Assembly: GCF_002865645.1 (NCBI RefSeq)
Contig: NW_020194589.1
Location: 1,959,750-2,023,749 of the forward strand
DNA from: Hyaloscypha bicolor E
Lineage: Eukaryota > Ascomycota > Leotiomycetes > Helotiales > Hyaloscyphaceae
Direction: 5' to 3'
Length of the DNA: 64,000 nt
Positions 29,901-41,386 of the stretch are shown piece after piece. The notes beneath the pieces are model-generated. The model was not told where the DNA came from. It worked only from the letters and a program-made list of their open reading frames with translations, and did not search any database. How positions within the stretch are numbered: position 1 is the stretch's first letter; every line of letters starts with the position of its first letter. The translations under genes were made by a program, and so were the position numbers.

Positions 29901-32900
29901 ATAGGTTTATTTACTATTACTTTCAGGTAATTATAAGCTTAATAGATTTCTTAAAAGAAATAAAAAAAAGGCCGGAAATCTAGTCTCTTTATATAAATAG
30001 ATAAAGTAGCTAAAAGTTTTAAGACTTTAAAAAAAGCTTTTATTATAATACTTATCCTAGTCTATTTTAATTCTTTTAAGAAAATTCATATTAAAACTAA
30101 TATATTAAAATTCATAATTACTAGTACTATTTTATAATAAGTTAATTCTAGTAATAGCCCGAAAAAATACTAGTATCTAATAATATTCTGGTTCCAGAAA
30201 CTCTTTAGAGCTAAATATAACTATAGTACCTATAATAGAAAGCTACTTGTAATTATTAAAGCCTTTAAGTATTAGTACTATTACCTTAAAGGGTCTAGGT
30301 TTATAATTAAGGTTATTATAGACTATAATAATCTCTAATACTTTATAGAAATAAAGTATCTAGAGAGCTATTAAGTATATTAGGTAATATATCTTATAAT
30401 ATATAATTTTAATATTATTTATTATAAAGGCGCCTTAAACCTAATAAATAGACCTAGTAAAAGACCTAATTATAAAAAAGGTCTTATTAATATAACTTGG
30501 CTTCTAATCTTTTAGAATAAGCTAAAGAGAGCTTTTATAGTTATAATTTAGAGGTTCTTATAAATATCTAAAGAGTTCTCTTTTTAGAATAGGTATTATT
30601 TAATATTTACTATATTTATAATAGCTAAAAAGAAATATTTATTATAAGATAAATAAATAAATTATCTTATAAATTCTTTAATTATAGAATCAGTTAAGAA
30701 ATAAGATATAAAAAGATATTTTAAAGGCTTTATTATTATAGCTAAGATAATAAGAATATTTATAACCGTATTACTTAATAGAATTAAAAACTTCTTAGTT
30801 TCTCGAGTTTTTAAATTAGATAATTATAAATACCTAATTTCCTATATATAAATATATATGGCTACTAAAAGAGCTATAGTACTAGCTCCTTTATCTAAAT
30901 CTCTTTTAGATATTATTTAGGTAGCTTAGAGAAATAATTCTTAATATTAGAATATTATAAAATAGAAGCTTAATAAGAAAGATACTAAGAGAAAAGAAAT
31001 CTGGAAAAATAATTCGAGCCTATTTAGGTACTATTTAAGAATTATTATATCTAATAATTCCGCTTTATATTAAGAAGTTATAAAGCTTTATTATAATAAT
31101 CTAATAGCCAGATATTATAAAATAGAGAAGATTCTCGAGCTTTTTAGAAAGTCCTAATATTAAGAGAATATAAAAGAAGATATTTATAATTATTATTAAA
31201 AATATAATATTTACTAAAGAATTAAGGTAAAGAGGCATTTACTATATAATTTGCTTAGTAATTTATTATAGCCTAAAAGACCCTAGAATGAGATTTCTAT
31301 AGATTTTATTATAAGTCTACTATTATATAAGAACCTAATAAGAGGTCCCGATTTTAATATAATTCTTATAATTATTAACTAATACTCTAAAATAGTAAGA
31401 TATATTATATATTATAAGACTATTAATTCTCTAAAGTTTACTAAGATTATATAGGAATATGTTTTCTTAATTTTTAGCTTCCCTAATAGAATTATTTCTA
31501 ATCGAGAAATAGTATTTACTAGCTAGTTCTAGTTTGCTTTTTACTTCTATTTAATATATAAATAGTATTTAAATATAGCTTATTATCCTTAGATAAATAA
31601 TTAAATAAAAAGATAGAACTAGGCCCTGGAATATTATCTGAGATATTATTATAATATTTAAAAAAATAACTAGTTTAAGAAGTTATTTTTTACGGAATTT
31701 ATATATAATAACTTAAAATATTAGGTTTTATAAGATATATCTTTCTATATATATTACGAATATTATTCTTAACTTTTATAGAATCCTAAGAACAGGATTA
31801 TAAAAGAAGTACTAGCTATATATAAGAGGCTAGAAATTCTTAAAGTAAAATAAAAAAAGCTTAAGGATTTATAATATTATATATAAAATAATTAGGAAAT
31901 CTATTATAATAGATACTAGTTAGCTAAATACTATTTTAAAGAAGTCTAGATAATACTATTAATAAGAAATATTAAACTTAAGATAAGAAAGCTTAAGCTA
32001 AAATTTATAAGTTTATTTAGGATTTTTAAATATATTAGTAATTTAGTATATAAGTTAAAACTACTAAATATATATAATTATTTATATTTAACTTTTTATA
32101 TTTCTTTTCTTAAAGAATATATAATAAAAAAGAATTAGGAGCTATATTTATATTTCTCTAGAGAACTTCCGGAATTAATAAATAATAATAAAGAATAAGA
32201 ATAAGAAATAGAAGCTATTATTAATTACTAATAAAATAATAGAAATAAGAAATAATAGTATTTAATTAAATAAAAATCCTAGCCTAAAAATTATAATACC
32301 TAGTTATCTGCTTTCTCTAATCTTAAAAATTCTAAGGAACTTCTAAAATTATATAACTAAAACTATAGCTTAGAATCCGAAATTATCTTTTAATAATCTT
32401 TTAAAATTAAAAAGAATTCTGGACTACTAAGAAAAAGGCTACTTAAAAGAAAGAAATAATCTAGATAGCTAAGAAAAGGCCCGGAATAATAATAGAAATA
32501 CTTTTCCTTAGGGTTTTTTTATTTATAAAGGTTTTCTAGGGTTTTATTAAGGCTTATAAGAATTATATTTAAATTATTAGAAAAAGATTTAGGATTAAGA
32601 AAGATTTATTATAAGTAAACTAGTTATAGATATCTTAAATAAATAAACTCTAATTCCTATAAATTCCTAATTCTTAAAGCAAGAATACTAAATATTGGCT
32701 CTATTTAGAACTTAGTAAAGAATTAGCTAATACTTTCTGGAATCCGCTTATTTCTTAATAGAATATAGTTATACTATAATAATATTAGTATTAAGGATAT
32801 TAAAAGAAATAAATAAGAAACTTATAATAGCTATATATATCTTATAAAAAACCCGAACTTCTAAAGTCAGATCCCAAATAACTATAAGTATTATATTATT

Positions 32901-34139
32901 AGTACTTAAAGTACTAGTAATAAATTATTTAGTAATCTCGGTAATAAGCTTAGTAATAAAATTAATACCTTAAAAGTAAATATTATAGTATTTTTTTAAG
33001 GAATTAGTAAGTACCTAAGTATATTAGAAAAAACTTATTTTTAGAATACTAATCTAAATAGTATTATTATCTGCCTTATTAAAATAGAAAGAAGAATTCC
33101 GAAGCTTATTAGTATTTTTTTAGTCTTTAAAAACCTAATTAATAGTATTATTCTTATTAGTATAATATTATTTAGGATATATTTTAAGAAATTTCTTAAA
33201 AATTATAATAGTATTTTCCTAGAACTAGTAAGCCTCTAATAAGTAATAAGGAATCTGAAATTATATTAGCTTTAATAAATATTAAAGCTAAAGAACTTAC
33301 TAATATATAAGACTTAAAACCCTTATTATAATAGTTATAATTCTTCTTATTAGGTATTATAATATATAAGATAAAGAAATTAATAAGTAAATACTTGAAA
33401 TATTTCAAGTATTTACTAGTAATAGGAAAGAAGACTATAAGATTACTTTTATACTTATTATTATATAGGCAAATAATAAAGCCAGAAGAAAATATTATAG
33501 AATTAATTAAAAATAATTAAAAAAGGTTTAAAGAAAAGTAGAAGAAAAGGCTAGAAAATAATAATAGAAAAAGTTATTATATATATAATTATTAGAAAGA
33601 AAAAAAGCATATAGTAATATAAAGAGGTTCTTTTATAGAAATAGAGAACTACCTGAATTAACTACTAGTTTTTATACTAGTCCTAATTAGAAACTAGTAT
33701 AACTAATTAATATATATTTCCAGGAGCCTATAAATAATCTCTAGGATCTCAGAAATATTTATATAAGTTTCTTATATGAATATTTATTAAATTCCTTTTA
33801 TATAGCTATTTAGATTATTCTAATACAAGATCTAATAAGTAGTATTAATTTCGTAGGATAATATCTTGGTATTTTAGATTAAGCTAATTAGAATACTCAG
33901 ATCCTAAATAAAATCGCAATTACCGGCTAGTCCCTATATCTAGAGTATAATTATCCTTTCTTCTCGCTTACTTAGCTCTAATCTAATTAGATGATTTTTA
34001 TATCTATTATCCAGATTATATTAGTAAAACTACCTCTCAAGATACTAGAAGTTTACCTTAATTAAATAAATAATTAATTAAATATTTACTAGAATAGATT
34101 AATAGATCTTGGGGACAAGATCCTAGAAGGGGGATATAG

Positions 34140-34436
34140 TTATAATATATATAGAGTCATATATAACTTAAGGGTATATAATGAATCTTGGATATTACAA
34201 GTATTAATTAGGGAAATTAGAGGCCCTTTGACTTTATAACTAATTACTATTTATATTATAAGTATTAGGCTTATAAATCACTAATTATATATATATTATT
34301 AGGGCCTCCTATTTAGAGGGGGCTTCTCTGGACCTTATAGGAGAAACAGGGATTAGTTCTATACTAAATTTAATATTATGGTTTCATAACTCACTAATTC
34401 ATTCTATTATCTTATTATATACTAATAAATACTTCA
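34140..34436 (+). repeat. 3' LTR of element C
   Basis: It follows a polypurine tract (agaagggggatatag) and ends in CA immediately before the target-site copy tattac. It holds more G and C than the 5' LTR (for example agagggggcttctctggac), so the two LTRs were mutated unequally. Confidence 0.9.
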
Positions 34437-34495
34437 TATTACTAAAATAACTAGAATAAATAAATAAATAGAAATTATTAATTATTACTAAAATA
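34437..34495. repeat. Target-site copy and second unit of a 46-bp tandem duplication
   Basis: After the tattac duplication comes taaaataactag and then a 36-base stretch (about 34,454-34,489, aataaataaataaatagaaa...) that also ends just before the 5' LTR of element C (about 26,571-26,606). Removing C and one tattac restores two tandem units of about 46 bp, showing that C inserted inside the first unit. Confidence 0.75.
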
Positions 34496-34529
34496 ATTAT
34501 AATTAATTATTAATAAGTCTTTTTTAATA

Positions 34530-34835
34530 TAAAATTATTAGCTAGAATAATATATAAATAATTAAAATAAATAAGTTATAGAATAATACTTATAAATATA
34601 ATTAATTCTAAGAATTTATTTTAATAAAAAACTAATTAATATTCTTTTCTAAAGCTAAAAGCATTTTCTTATATATTTTTTAATATTTAGCTAAGTATAT
34701 AAAGCTCTTTATTTAATTAGGAAATATAATTTTATATAATTTATATAATTCTAATTATAAGCTTTATTTAAAATAAGAAATTAGATCTATAATATCTAAT
34801 ATTTATTTATATATTATTTATATATATTTATTATA
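34530..34835 (-). mobile_element. Solo LTR of family B, inverted
   Basis: The reverse complement matches the LTRs of element B along nearly their full length, including agcttataattagaattata, atttcctaattaaat and the aattaattct blocks. No internal retroelement sequence accompanies it, so it is probably left by recombination between two LTRs. It lies only about 200 bp from the edge of the AT-rich block. Confidence 0.75.
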
Positions 34836-35035
34836 AGAAAAGAAGTACTATTTTTAGGCTATTATTTATATTTATTTATATATAATACAAATTATATAAC
34901 TTTAAAGAAAAGAAGACCTTAAATATTAAAAGAAAAATAGAATTTTAAATATTTTCTTTAAATATATAAATAAAAGAAAGCTTTACCTTTATTAAGTATA
35001 ATACTTTACTAAATTCCTTAACTGTCCAGAATTAG

Positions 35036-35389
35036 AAAAGGGGGTGCGTGGGTGGGCAGGGATTTGCTCGCTTATAATCGATTATTAATTAATTTAATCG
35101 ATACCTTATAATTATGGCATTGATTGTAATTAATTACTAAAAACGCCAATTGTTGCCAAGCCTGGCCCGACTATACAAAACCCCACCAAGTAGCCTTATC
35201 GCTAGAAAACGCGGCAGAATCGAGCCTATCAGTGGTTATCGAGGACAGTCCGACTGTCGATCCGACTGTCGGGAGACATATCGGGATCCTATAGGATCCA
35301 TCCCGGCACCGTCCCTCAGATACCTTCTGAGTCATACGTAGAATCTGCAACAGACCGAAAACTAATGAGATGTTCCATGCCAGACTCAA
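35036..35389. other. Isochore border and 3' flank of the neighbouring gene
   Basis: Composition changes within a few dozen bases at aaaagggggtgcgtgggtgggcaggg (35,037-35,062). The rest has no gene. It contains short dyad structures: gacagt-ccg-actgtc (about 35,244-35,258) and the offset palindrome cgggatcctataggatccatcccg (about 35,282-35,305). They could lie in the 3' UTR of the gene on the minus strand; no function is shown. Confidence 0.5.
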
Positions 35390-38300
35390 CTACTCTGCTT
35401 CTAACAGATGGTCCAGATCGATATCCAGCTCCAGAGGCTTACTCTTGCCTCCAAATCTACCCATAGTAACAAGGACACCTTTCCCTTTGTAGATCCAAAA
35501 TACATGAGCCTCGCTACTGCTAGGCATACCTAGCTCGACTTCACGTTTCACAGATTTCTCTCGCTTAATGCTTCCAACACGTGTTGGAGCACGTTCTTTC
35601 CCAAAAGGAGTTTCTACCCAGAAGATCTCATTGCGATCATTCAGAAGGACCAGATTCTGGCCGGTGGCGCACAGAGCAGCGCCGTGTATTCTGGATCCCA
35701 CTTGCTGATTTTTGTCACGCATGACACGGCTAGAGGATCTAGTCGGTAGGAGATTGAGATAAACTGGGTTGCCTTTCTCTGTGAATGTAGTGAGAAATGC
35801 AGATTTATCAGAGTAGACAATAGACGAAAGGCCATCATCACCGACCAAACCCTATAATATGTTAGTATGGGGGAAGGGAACTTTATATAGATAAATAACT
35901 GCAATTGGTGGCATGTACGCCGAGGGCATAAGTAAATACTGAAAATGGGCTTACAAATGGAGCGCTGCTCTCGACAAAGTCTCCATTCGACGGATTCTGG
36001 CATTCGCAGAAATATGTCAACACCTTCTCTGGCTCGAATCTGGTAGTTGCAGCGAACGAGAGACAATCAGTCGAGAAGGTGACGAGATGATCATTAGGAC
36101 CGCTTCGGCCGTTTTGAATTGGTAGTTTGTGTTGAAAGAACGACCTATTGGTAGTATCGACGACACGAACGTAATTTCCGAATTTCAAGGCTAGATAGTG
36201 ATCGTTGCTTGATAGAGCCATTGCGAAAGGCACTTCTTCTATCTCTATCTCCTGTATCGGAGTCTGATTTGCACATTGAAATATGCGGAGCAGAATTATC
36301 TATTGCATATTAGCGTCGTAATCATTAATGAGTTTGATGCCATACTGGGCCGTTTCTGCTTACTATTCCGGTTTTCCTTGTACCACCCGCTGCGAGCAGA
36401 ATATCACCAGGAGTTATGATGCAATGTGAGATGGAAAGGATATTCTGAAAATCGTATAAGCATACCCCTTTGTCATTCCACAGCAGTAAAGCCCTGCCAG
36501 ATGTGAAAAATGTTGCAGAAGGAATGCTAAAGGCTCCTTTGGGTCCGCGACGTGATTTGAAAGGCCACTTCCGAGACGGTGACTGAAAAATGCCAGAGCC
36601 TGCATCCGATTGTATTGATCGAGGCGAAGTGAGACTAGAAAGCTTTGATTTGGAAGGTTCAAAAACTTCAGGCAGAGCTGTGGTTTCCTCCTGTGTCGGA
36701 AATGGGGATGCACTAAAAGTCCTGGATGACGGTCGTGATAAAGAGTCTGAGTGATGAGAATGCGCACTTGAAGATGTGAGATAAGTCGTAGCTGGAGATG
36801 AGGACTTGGGTGGACTTGACATGCCTGACCCAGGAATGTCGACATTGCTTGTAGTAGCACGGTACAGTCGCGTCGCAGTTTCCGAAAAGGCGAGTGAAAG
36901 GTTACTTCCCCTTCTCGGCTGGAGGGTGTGGACGATGCTTGGTAATTCGGCTATCGAATGATCTTGAGGTCTATTGTAGCGTGGTAACACTGAGGATTCA
37001 TGTCGGCGGGATAATGTGGCCCTTCCGGATAGTGGCGGTGACAGCGTTTTGTTGGGTAATTTCGTTGTCGTGTCGGCTTTGGTTCGCAACAACTTATGTC
37101 GATCATTCAGTTTCTCCTGAACATACGCAGACAATTTTGATAGCGGTTCTATTTTCCGTACAGAGATGAAATTTGATTGGTGTGGGCATTGCTTACAGCC
37201 CGTCCTCGAAGGAATGTCTTTTAAAACTTGAAAATCCTCCTACAGAGGTCAGCGTCAACACAGATGAGAAGGATGGGTCTTTGCTCCGAACATACAGAAG
37301 ACAGACTCGCCCGTCGACGCCTCATAAGCGAATTCTCCTCAAGACTTGGAAGGAGAATCTTGCCTGGCACTGGATGTAGTTCGGGACAATTCATGATGAA
37401 TGTATCATCAGGTGTGATGACTGTTCTGCTGTCATGCTCCAGGCCCTTCAGGACTCCAGGACACCATTCATTTGTGAAGTCGACCATCTTTCGCGAGAAG
37501 GCAATGAGTTCTTCGCCGGCATCGGGAAGAATAGCATGACGGGCTTCTAAAGTTAATTGTAACGACTTGAGCGTTGGTTCAATTTCTAGATGCAATATCT
37601 TCTCAAAATGCCTGTGAATGCTCTCGGAGGCTTCTTTCGAGATACATTGTGCCCACTGGTACATCAAGAATTAGTAACTCTCGGAATCAAGGCCGGATAG
37701 AAAATGTTACCAGTTGCTGTACGTATTCTGAGTGGGCGCCAAGACAAATACATTCCCGCCCACAACAAGCAGGTTTAATGTTCATAAATAGCATCGTCTG
37801 CATTTGCTCATAGACCCATTCGAGCTCTCCTGGTGGCGAGGAAGGAGTGGAGTCTCCAAACAATAGATCTAACATCTTGAACTGAGAGGACAAAGTCAAG
37901 AGCGCGGCGTCTCTAGCAAAGTTGTTATTATCAGAGCCTTTGTAATATTGATTACCCATGCAAATTTGAATTATGGCTCCGGCCGTGCCCCACGACATAT
38001 CATACAGTACTAAAGCACAGTAAAACCAGTCTGCTGAGCTTCTCAATGTTGTTAAGGCTGTCTTGGCTGCATGGGCGAGGGCATCAAGGCTGCCATCCAA
38101 AGGATACTGAAACCATCAGAATTGGTATATTTGGTAATATATGATGAACTTACAAGTCCATGGAAGAAATCTTGCAATCGGACGATTCCACAAGCAGGGC
38201 TTGACAAGCGATGATTTTGCTCGTTGTTCGACAGCTCTGCCAACATTCTACGGCAGAAGTGGTTGACCGAAAAGTGGTCAACGGCACGAAGCGTCTCAAT

Positions 38301-38744
38301 GCTCCAAGCTAGTTCGAATTTACGGATGACTGCTTCATACTCGGAAAGTGAGAGCCGTCTATTCTGCAGATGAAGGGCACGAATTCCTGAAACAAGAGCC
38401 TGACCGACGAAGCTGCAGTGTGCATCGTGATCAGGCAGGCCATCGTGAGCGCAGAAAGCCAAGACCTTGACTTCCAGGAGATGTTTGATCGCTGAGAAGA
38501 GAATGTCGGGGTTCAGAAGTGAAGTTCTTGACTCGAAACTCAAATCTGGTGATTGCAGGTATGTTCGCTGTAAATCGAAGATTGTTCGTAACGCTACGAC
38601 ATGGCTGAAAGCGGTTGCACGAGATAGGGCCCGATCTGGCGAAGCATCCAGGGCATAGCGACCGATCAATTCTAGGAGAATGTTGTCGATGTCCGCGCGA
38701 CATTGAAGTGTTGACCAAACTGCGGCTATATCCTTGTGCGACAT
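35390..38744 (-). CDS. Uncharacterised 968-aa protein with C-terminal beta-propeller-like part
   Basis: I rebuilt six exons on the minus strand: 38,744-38,154, 38,106-37,711, 37,655-37,296, 37,116-36,364, 36,299-35,955 and 35,851-35,390. All five introns (47, 55, 179, 63 and 103 nt) have GT-AG ends and fall in phase 0; the last contains a perfect TACTAAC branch site. The start ATG at 38,744 follows an in-frame GTG. Residues 1 to about 450 are helix-rich and match no family I know. About 450-620 is a low-complexity Ser/Pro/Arg linker. From about 640 to the end there are short beta-strand-like repeats (ALLLWNDKGVCLYD, LALKFGNYVRVVD, AFLTTFTEKGNPVYL) resembling a WD40-type propeller. No membrane segment or signal peptide is seen. 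A regulatory or scaffold role is only a guess. The gene is the first outside the AT-rich block, about 350 bp from its edge. Confidence 0.8.
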
Positions 38745-39785
38745 CACGGACGGCTATCTATATTACCAGGATTTGGTATGTGCCGAACTGAATGCAACTT
38801 ATAAGATACAATCAAAATTATCAGTGAGTGGGGAGTGTGGGCATTTGCATCCGAAGTCCTACTGTACGTCAGGCATCCTCCATGCGAAAGTTCAGTCAAG
38901 CGAGCTAAGCAACTCCAGCCACCACCACAAGTCTGTTGCTGAAGACTACAGCCCCCACAGCCCCCAAAACATTTTGTTAGCCTAAGCCTACACCTACCAG
39001 CGTTACATGCCCCCCACCCATCCATCATAAAGGGGTGGTGCCCGCCACCGCCCCAATTTTTAGTCAAGTACGATTTCTGAGTTCTGAGTGGCTCGGGGAC
39101 CTGGCTAAAAATCCATCTCGCACAGGGCAAAAAGTAGGTCTAAGTATCAAGCCAAAGGGTGCCCATAGTAGGGATGCAATATGTAAGGATTTTGGAAGAC
39201 CAATATTATTTATGTAATAAATGGAGGTTTAGACCAATAATACTTAATAAATGAAGTATTTTTAAAGGCAAATGACAAATCAAACTAGCGCCCCCTTATA
39301 GCCAATAGAATCACTAGAAAAAAGTCACGTGCAAACTGGACCTCGCAATACCTATTAATAGGGAGGTGGATGAGACTGATATATGAATTAATATTGGAAT
39401 GAAGGACTTAATATACCTTTAGTTTTTTATTTTCTCTTCCAATCTGTGGTTTTCCTCTTTTTTTTTGCACTAATATTACATAAAACCCATGAATTTGAGT
39501 ATATAATTATGCAATATATATGGCTAGACCAATATTATTTATATAAATCAAATAAATTTCGGTAACCCTATCCGTACGTATCAGAGTCCTAGAATTGATA
39601 CGGGGCGAGCACGCTAAGGGCGACTGACCAGACTTTGCAGCCCCAGGTCGGGAATGACGAGCTTTCAGGGCGCCAGTTCTGGAGGCTCAACTGAAAGAAG
39701 AGGACAGAATGTTTTTGTTCGAGTAGTCATCTTTCGGTGGAAGGCGTATATTAAGCTCTCGCATTCCCATAACAAAAGGCCAAAG
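38745..39785. other. Divergent intergenic region, partly AT-rich
   Basis: It lies between the start of the minus-strand propeller gene and the zinc-finger gene. No gene is seen. About 39,180-39,560 is AT-rich and holds two copies of agaccaatattatttat (39,197-39,213 and 39,526-39,542), each preceded by a gcaatat motif, plus a partial third copy near 39,231. This may be a small decayed transposable element. Confidence 0.5.
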
Positions 39786-40855
39786 ATGGAGTGAGTTTTT
39801 TTAAATTTTTTTTAACTGACCTCTTGCTAGAAGCTTTAAGTTCGCTTTCGACGACTCCGTCGAGTACCAATGGCTATACTTGTGGTCTCCCGTATTTCCA
39901 ATCAGCACTGTTGCTGCGCTTGGAGACTTGCACCAAGGAATTATCCTCTTACCATCCAATCTCCCTGGCGCTGATGGATTCGCCACTGGAATTGTGCGTA
40001 CGGACCGTAACCCTTTGGTCCAACCTTCGTCCGCTGGTAGCCTCAACCCTTGGGGTAATCAGTCTAACACATCAACGGCATTCAATCATGTGTACTACAC
40101 GCCTATCTACAATGGACTCGTTTCCACAAACGGATCGCTGGGCTCTGCCCCTGCTTTCGCTAGTTTGCAAGCTGAGATTTCTCCTTTCGCAACCAGCTTG
40201 ACCGGTAATCCGACGACTTTTCATGATCATCCGACTCAGTTGTCGTCTCCTATGCTCAATCTCGGGTCGTCGCAACCTCACCGTACCCCCGCTCCGATCG
40301 CTCCGAGGAGTTTGGCCATCAGTCCAGATATTGGTAACTTTGTGTTTGATGAAAACGTGTTCCAAGATGGGTGAGACTTTATGATCCGTCGATCGTATCT
40401 GACCCGTGAGCACTAACATTAACAGGGAATTTGGAACCCAAATGCCACTTCAAGTCAATTTTAATGACATTGATGACATTTTCACGAACATGGTTGATGG
40501 TTCTGCAACTCACACATTAGCTCAACCCAGTGGGGAGTCCAATCAAGAGGCGCCTACTCCTCCCATAGCCAGTGGCAGTCTTATCAATATTGGTATGAAT
40601 TATCTGATACAGCCGTCCGCAATAGCTAGGGCTTTCTGCACTCATCTAGGATGCTTCGCATTTTTCAAACGGGACTCGGACCGCATCCGCCACAACACCT
40701 CGGTTCACGGTGTCAACCAGGGACGTCATTTTTGTCCCATTGCTGGATGTGCCAAGAGCCAGGGCATGGGCATAGGATATTGTCGTTGGGATAAAGTCAA
40801 GGAGCATTTGTGGAAGAAGCATGCCAACTTGGGTCATGTCAAGGGTAGAGTGTGA
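39786..40855 (+). CDS. C2H2 zinc-finger protein, probable transcription factor
   Basis: There are three exons: 39,786-39,790 (only ATGGA), 39,831-40,370 and 40,426-40,855, giving 324 aa. The 40-nt first intron (gtgagt...ctag, with a ctgac branch) is chosen because without it the ATG meets a stop at once, and with it the frame opens directly into the long exon. The second intron (gtgaga...cactaac...acag) splits a Gly codon. The N-terminal 240 residues are rich in Ser, Pro, Asn and Thr without a known fold. Near the C terminus two zinc fingers can be seen: C253-x4-C258-x12-H271-x4-H276 and C285-x4-C290...H309-x4-H314. The spacing is of the divergent C2H2 type common in fungal hypothetical regulators. 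DNA binding is inferred from the fingers; no target is known. Confidence 0.8.
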
Positions 40856-41386
40856 CGCTAGTCTGGGATCATGAAAGTCGGAAGTGGGCTGAGTCTAACG
40901 ATCAGATCATGTGGGGAATTGGATGAAGTGTGGACATTTCCTAGTTATGTTTGTGGTTGCTTGAGTACTCCTACAATGCAATACTTTGAATTGATTATTC
41001 TAATAGCAGTCCTCCAACTTGATCGGATCTGGGTCGAGAGAATAGCAACGATGATTTCTCACAGCTTATCGGAATGAATCGACAAGAACTTCCGCGGCAG
41101 ATGGATAGGCAAGGTCGGAGTCATACAAATCGGCAAATGATTAGTAATCTTGGACCTAGGTTGGTCGATGTTGCTCGGTCTCGATGACCATTATTACCAT
41201 TACTAGTGTCTATGCTGATCTGATATCTGTTATTTTGCAAAGGATGAAGCAAGGCTTGTGTGCAAAAACCACACAGCTAGCCATAGCTGCTGCTTGTTCG
41301 ATATTCATATCAAAGCCATTCTCTCACCTCGCCCCATTATCTTGCCATAGCTTGTGCGATGTCGGGCTCCTTATATCGGTATTTCC
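40856..41386. other. Convergent intergenic region
   Basis: It lies between the 3' ends of the zinc-finger gene and the rhodopsin-family gene. Short open frames exist but none has a start, length or composition that suggests a gene. Nothing else is recognised. Confidence 0.5.

Larger units (their letters stand above)
26607..34436 (+). mobile_element. LTR retrotransposon C (Ty3/gypsy), 7.83 kb, least degraded
   Basis: Two 297-bp LTRs flank a 7,830-bp element, bordered on both sides by tattac as target-site duplication (26,601-26,606 and 34,437-34,442). The Gag reading begins at an ATG at 26,950 (MSRNLRNI, then a stop). Reverse transcriptase spans about 29,380-29,830, with KLDFKN and VIYLDNILIYS, where the catalytic YxDD has become YLDN by one G-to-A change. 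Integrase lies at about 31,280-31,670, with a SIDFI..L start and an AYYP block that is normally AYHPQTDGQ. The polypurine tract agaagggggatatag abuts the right LTR. Stops sit where Gln or Trp is expected, the RIP signature. C and G are more frequent than in A and B. Confidence 0.88.
1..35035. other. AT-rich RIP-like isochore packed with dead retrotransposons
   Basis: The stretch is overwhelmingly A and T, with no open reading frame that looks like a host protein. The surviving C is mostly followed by T and the surviving G mostly preceded by A. CpA and TpG are almost absent, which is the footprint expected if CpA was converted to TpA on both strands (RIP). Translating it gives Ty3/gypsy reverse transcriptase, integrase and Gag zinc-knuckle patterns full of stops. 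Parts not listed separately below (about 1-7,900 and 13,875-17,986) look like older fragments of the same kind: I see poly-protein-like runs there but no reliable ends. The block could be a subtelomere, pericentromere or an interstitial isochore; the sequence alone does not say which. Confidence 0.9.

Noticed and set aside
33196..33408. A 70-codon open frame on the minus strand inside the AT-rich block
   Set aside because: It lies antisense in retrotransposon C, consists of the Ile/Lys/Tyr/Asn codons expected of AT-rich DNA, and has no motif.
1..35035. Mitochondrial DNA or a plasmid joined to nuclear sequence
   Set aside because: The extreme AT content suggested it, but there are no rRNA, tRNA or respiratory-chain reading frames. 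The content is nuclear gypsy retrotransposons with RIP-type changes.
1..35035. Centromere
   Set aside because: AT-rich RIP-mutated retroelement arrays are found at some fungal centromeres, but also in subtelomeres and interstitial isochores. Nothing in the sequence decides; CENP-A mapping would.
37117..37295. Alternative donor at 37,242 (gtagga) for the third intron of the propeller gene
   Set aside because: It leaves phase 1 and creates a stop with the nearby ATAG acceptor. The gtatgt donor at 37,295 with the ttcag acceptor keeps the frame, although a 179-nt intron is long for this window.
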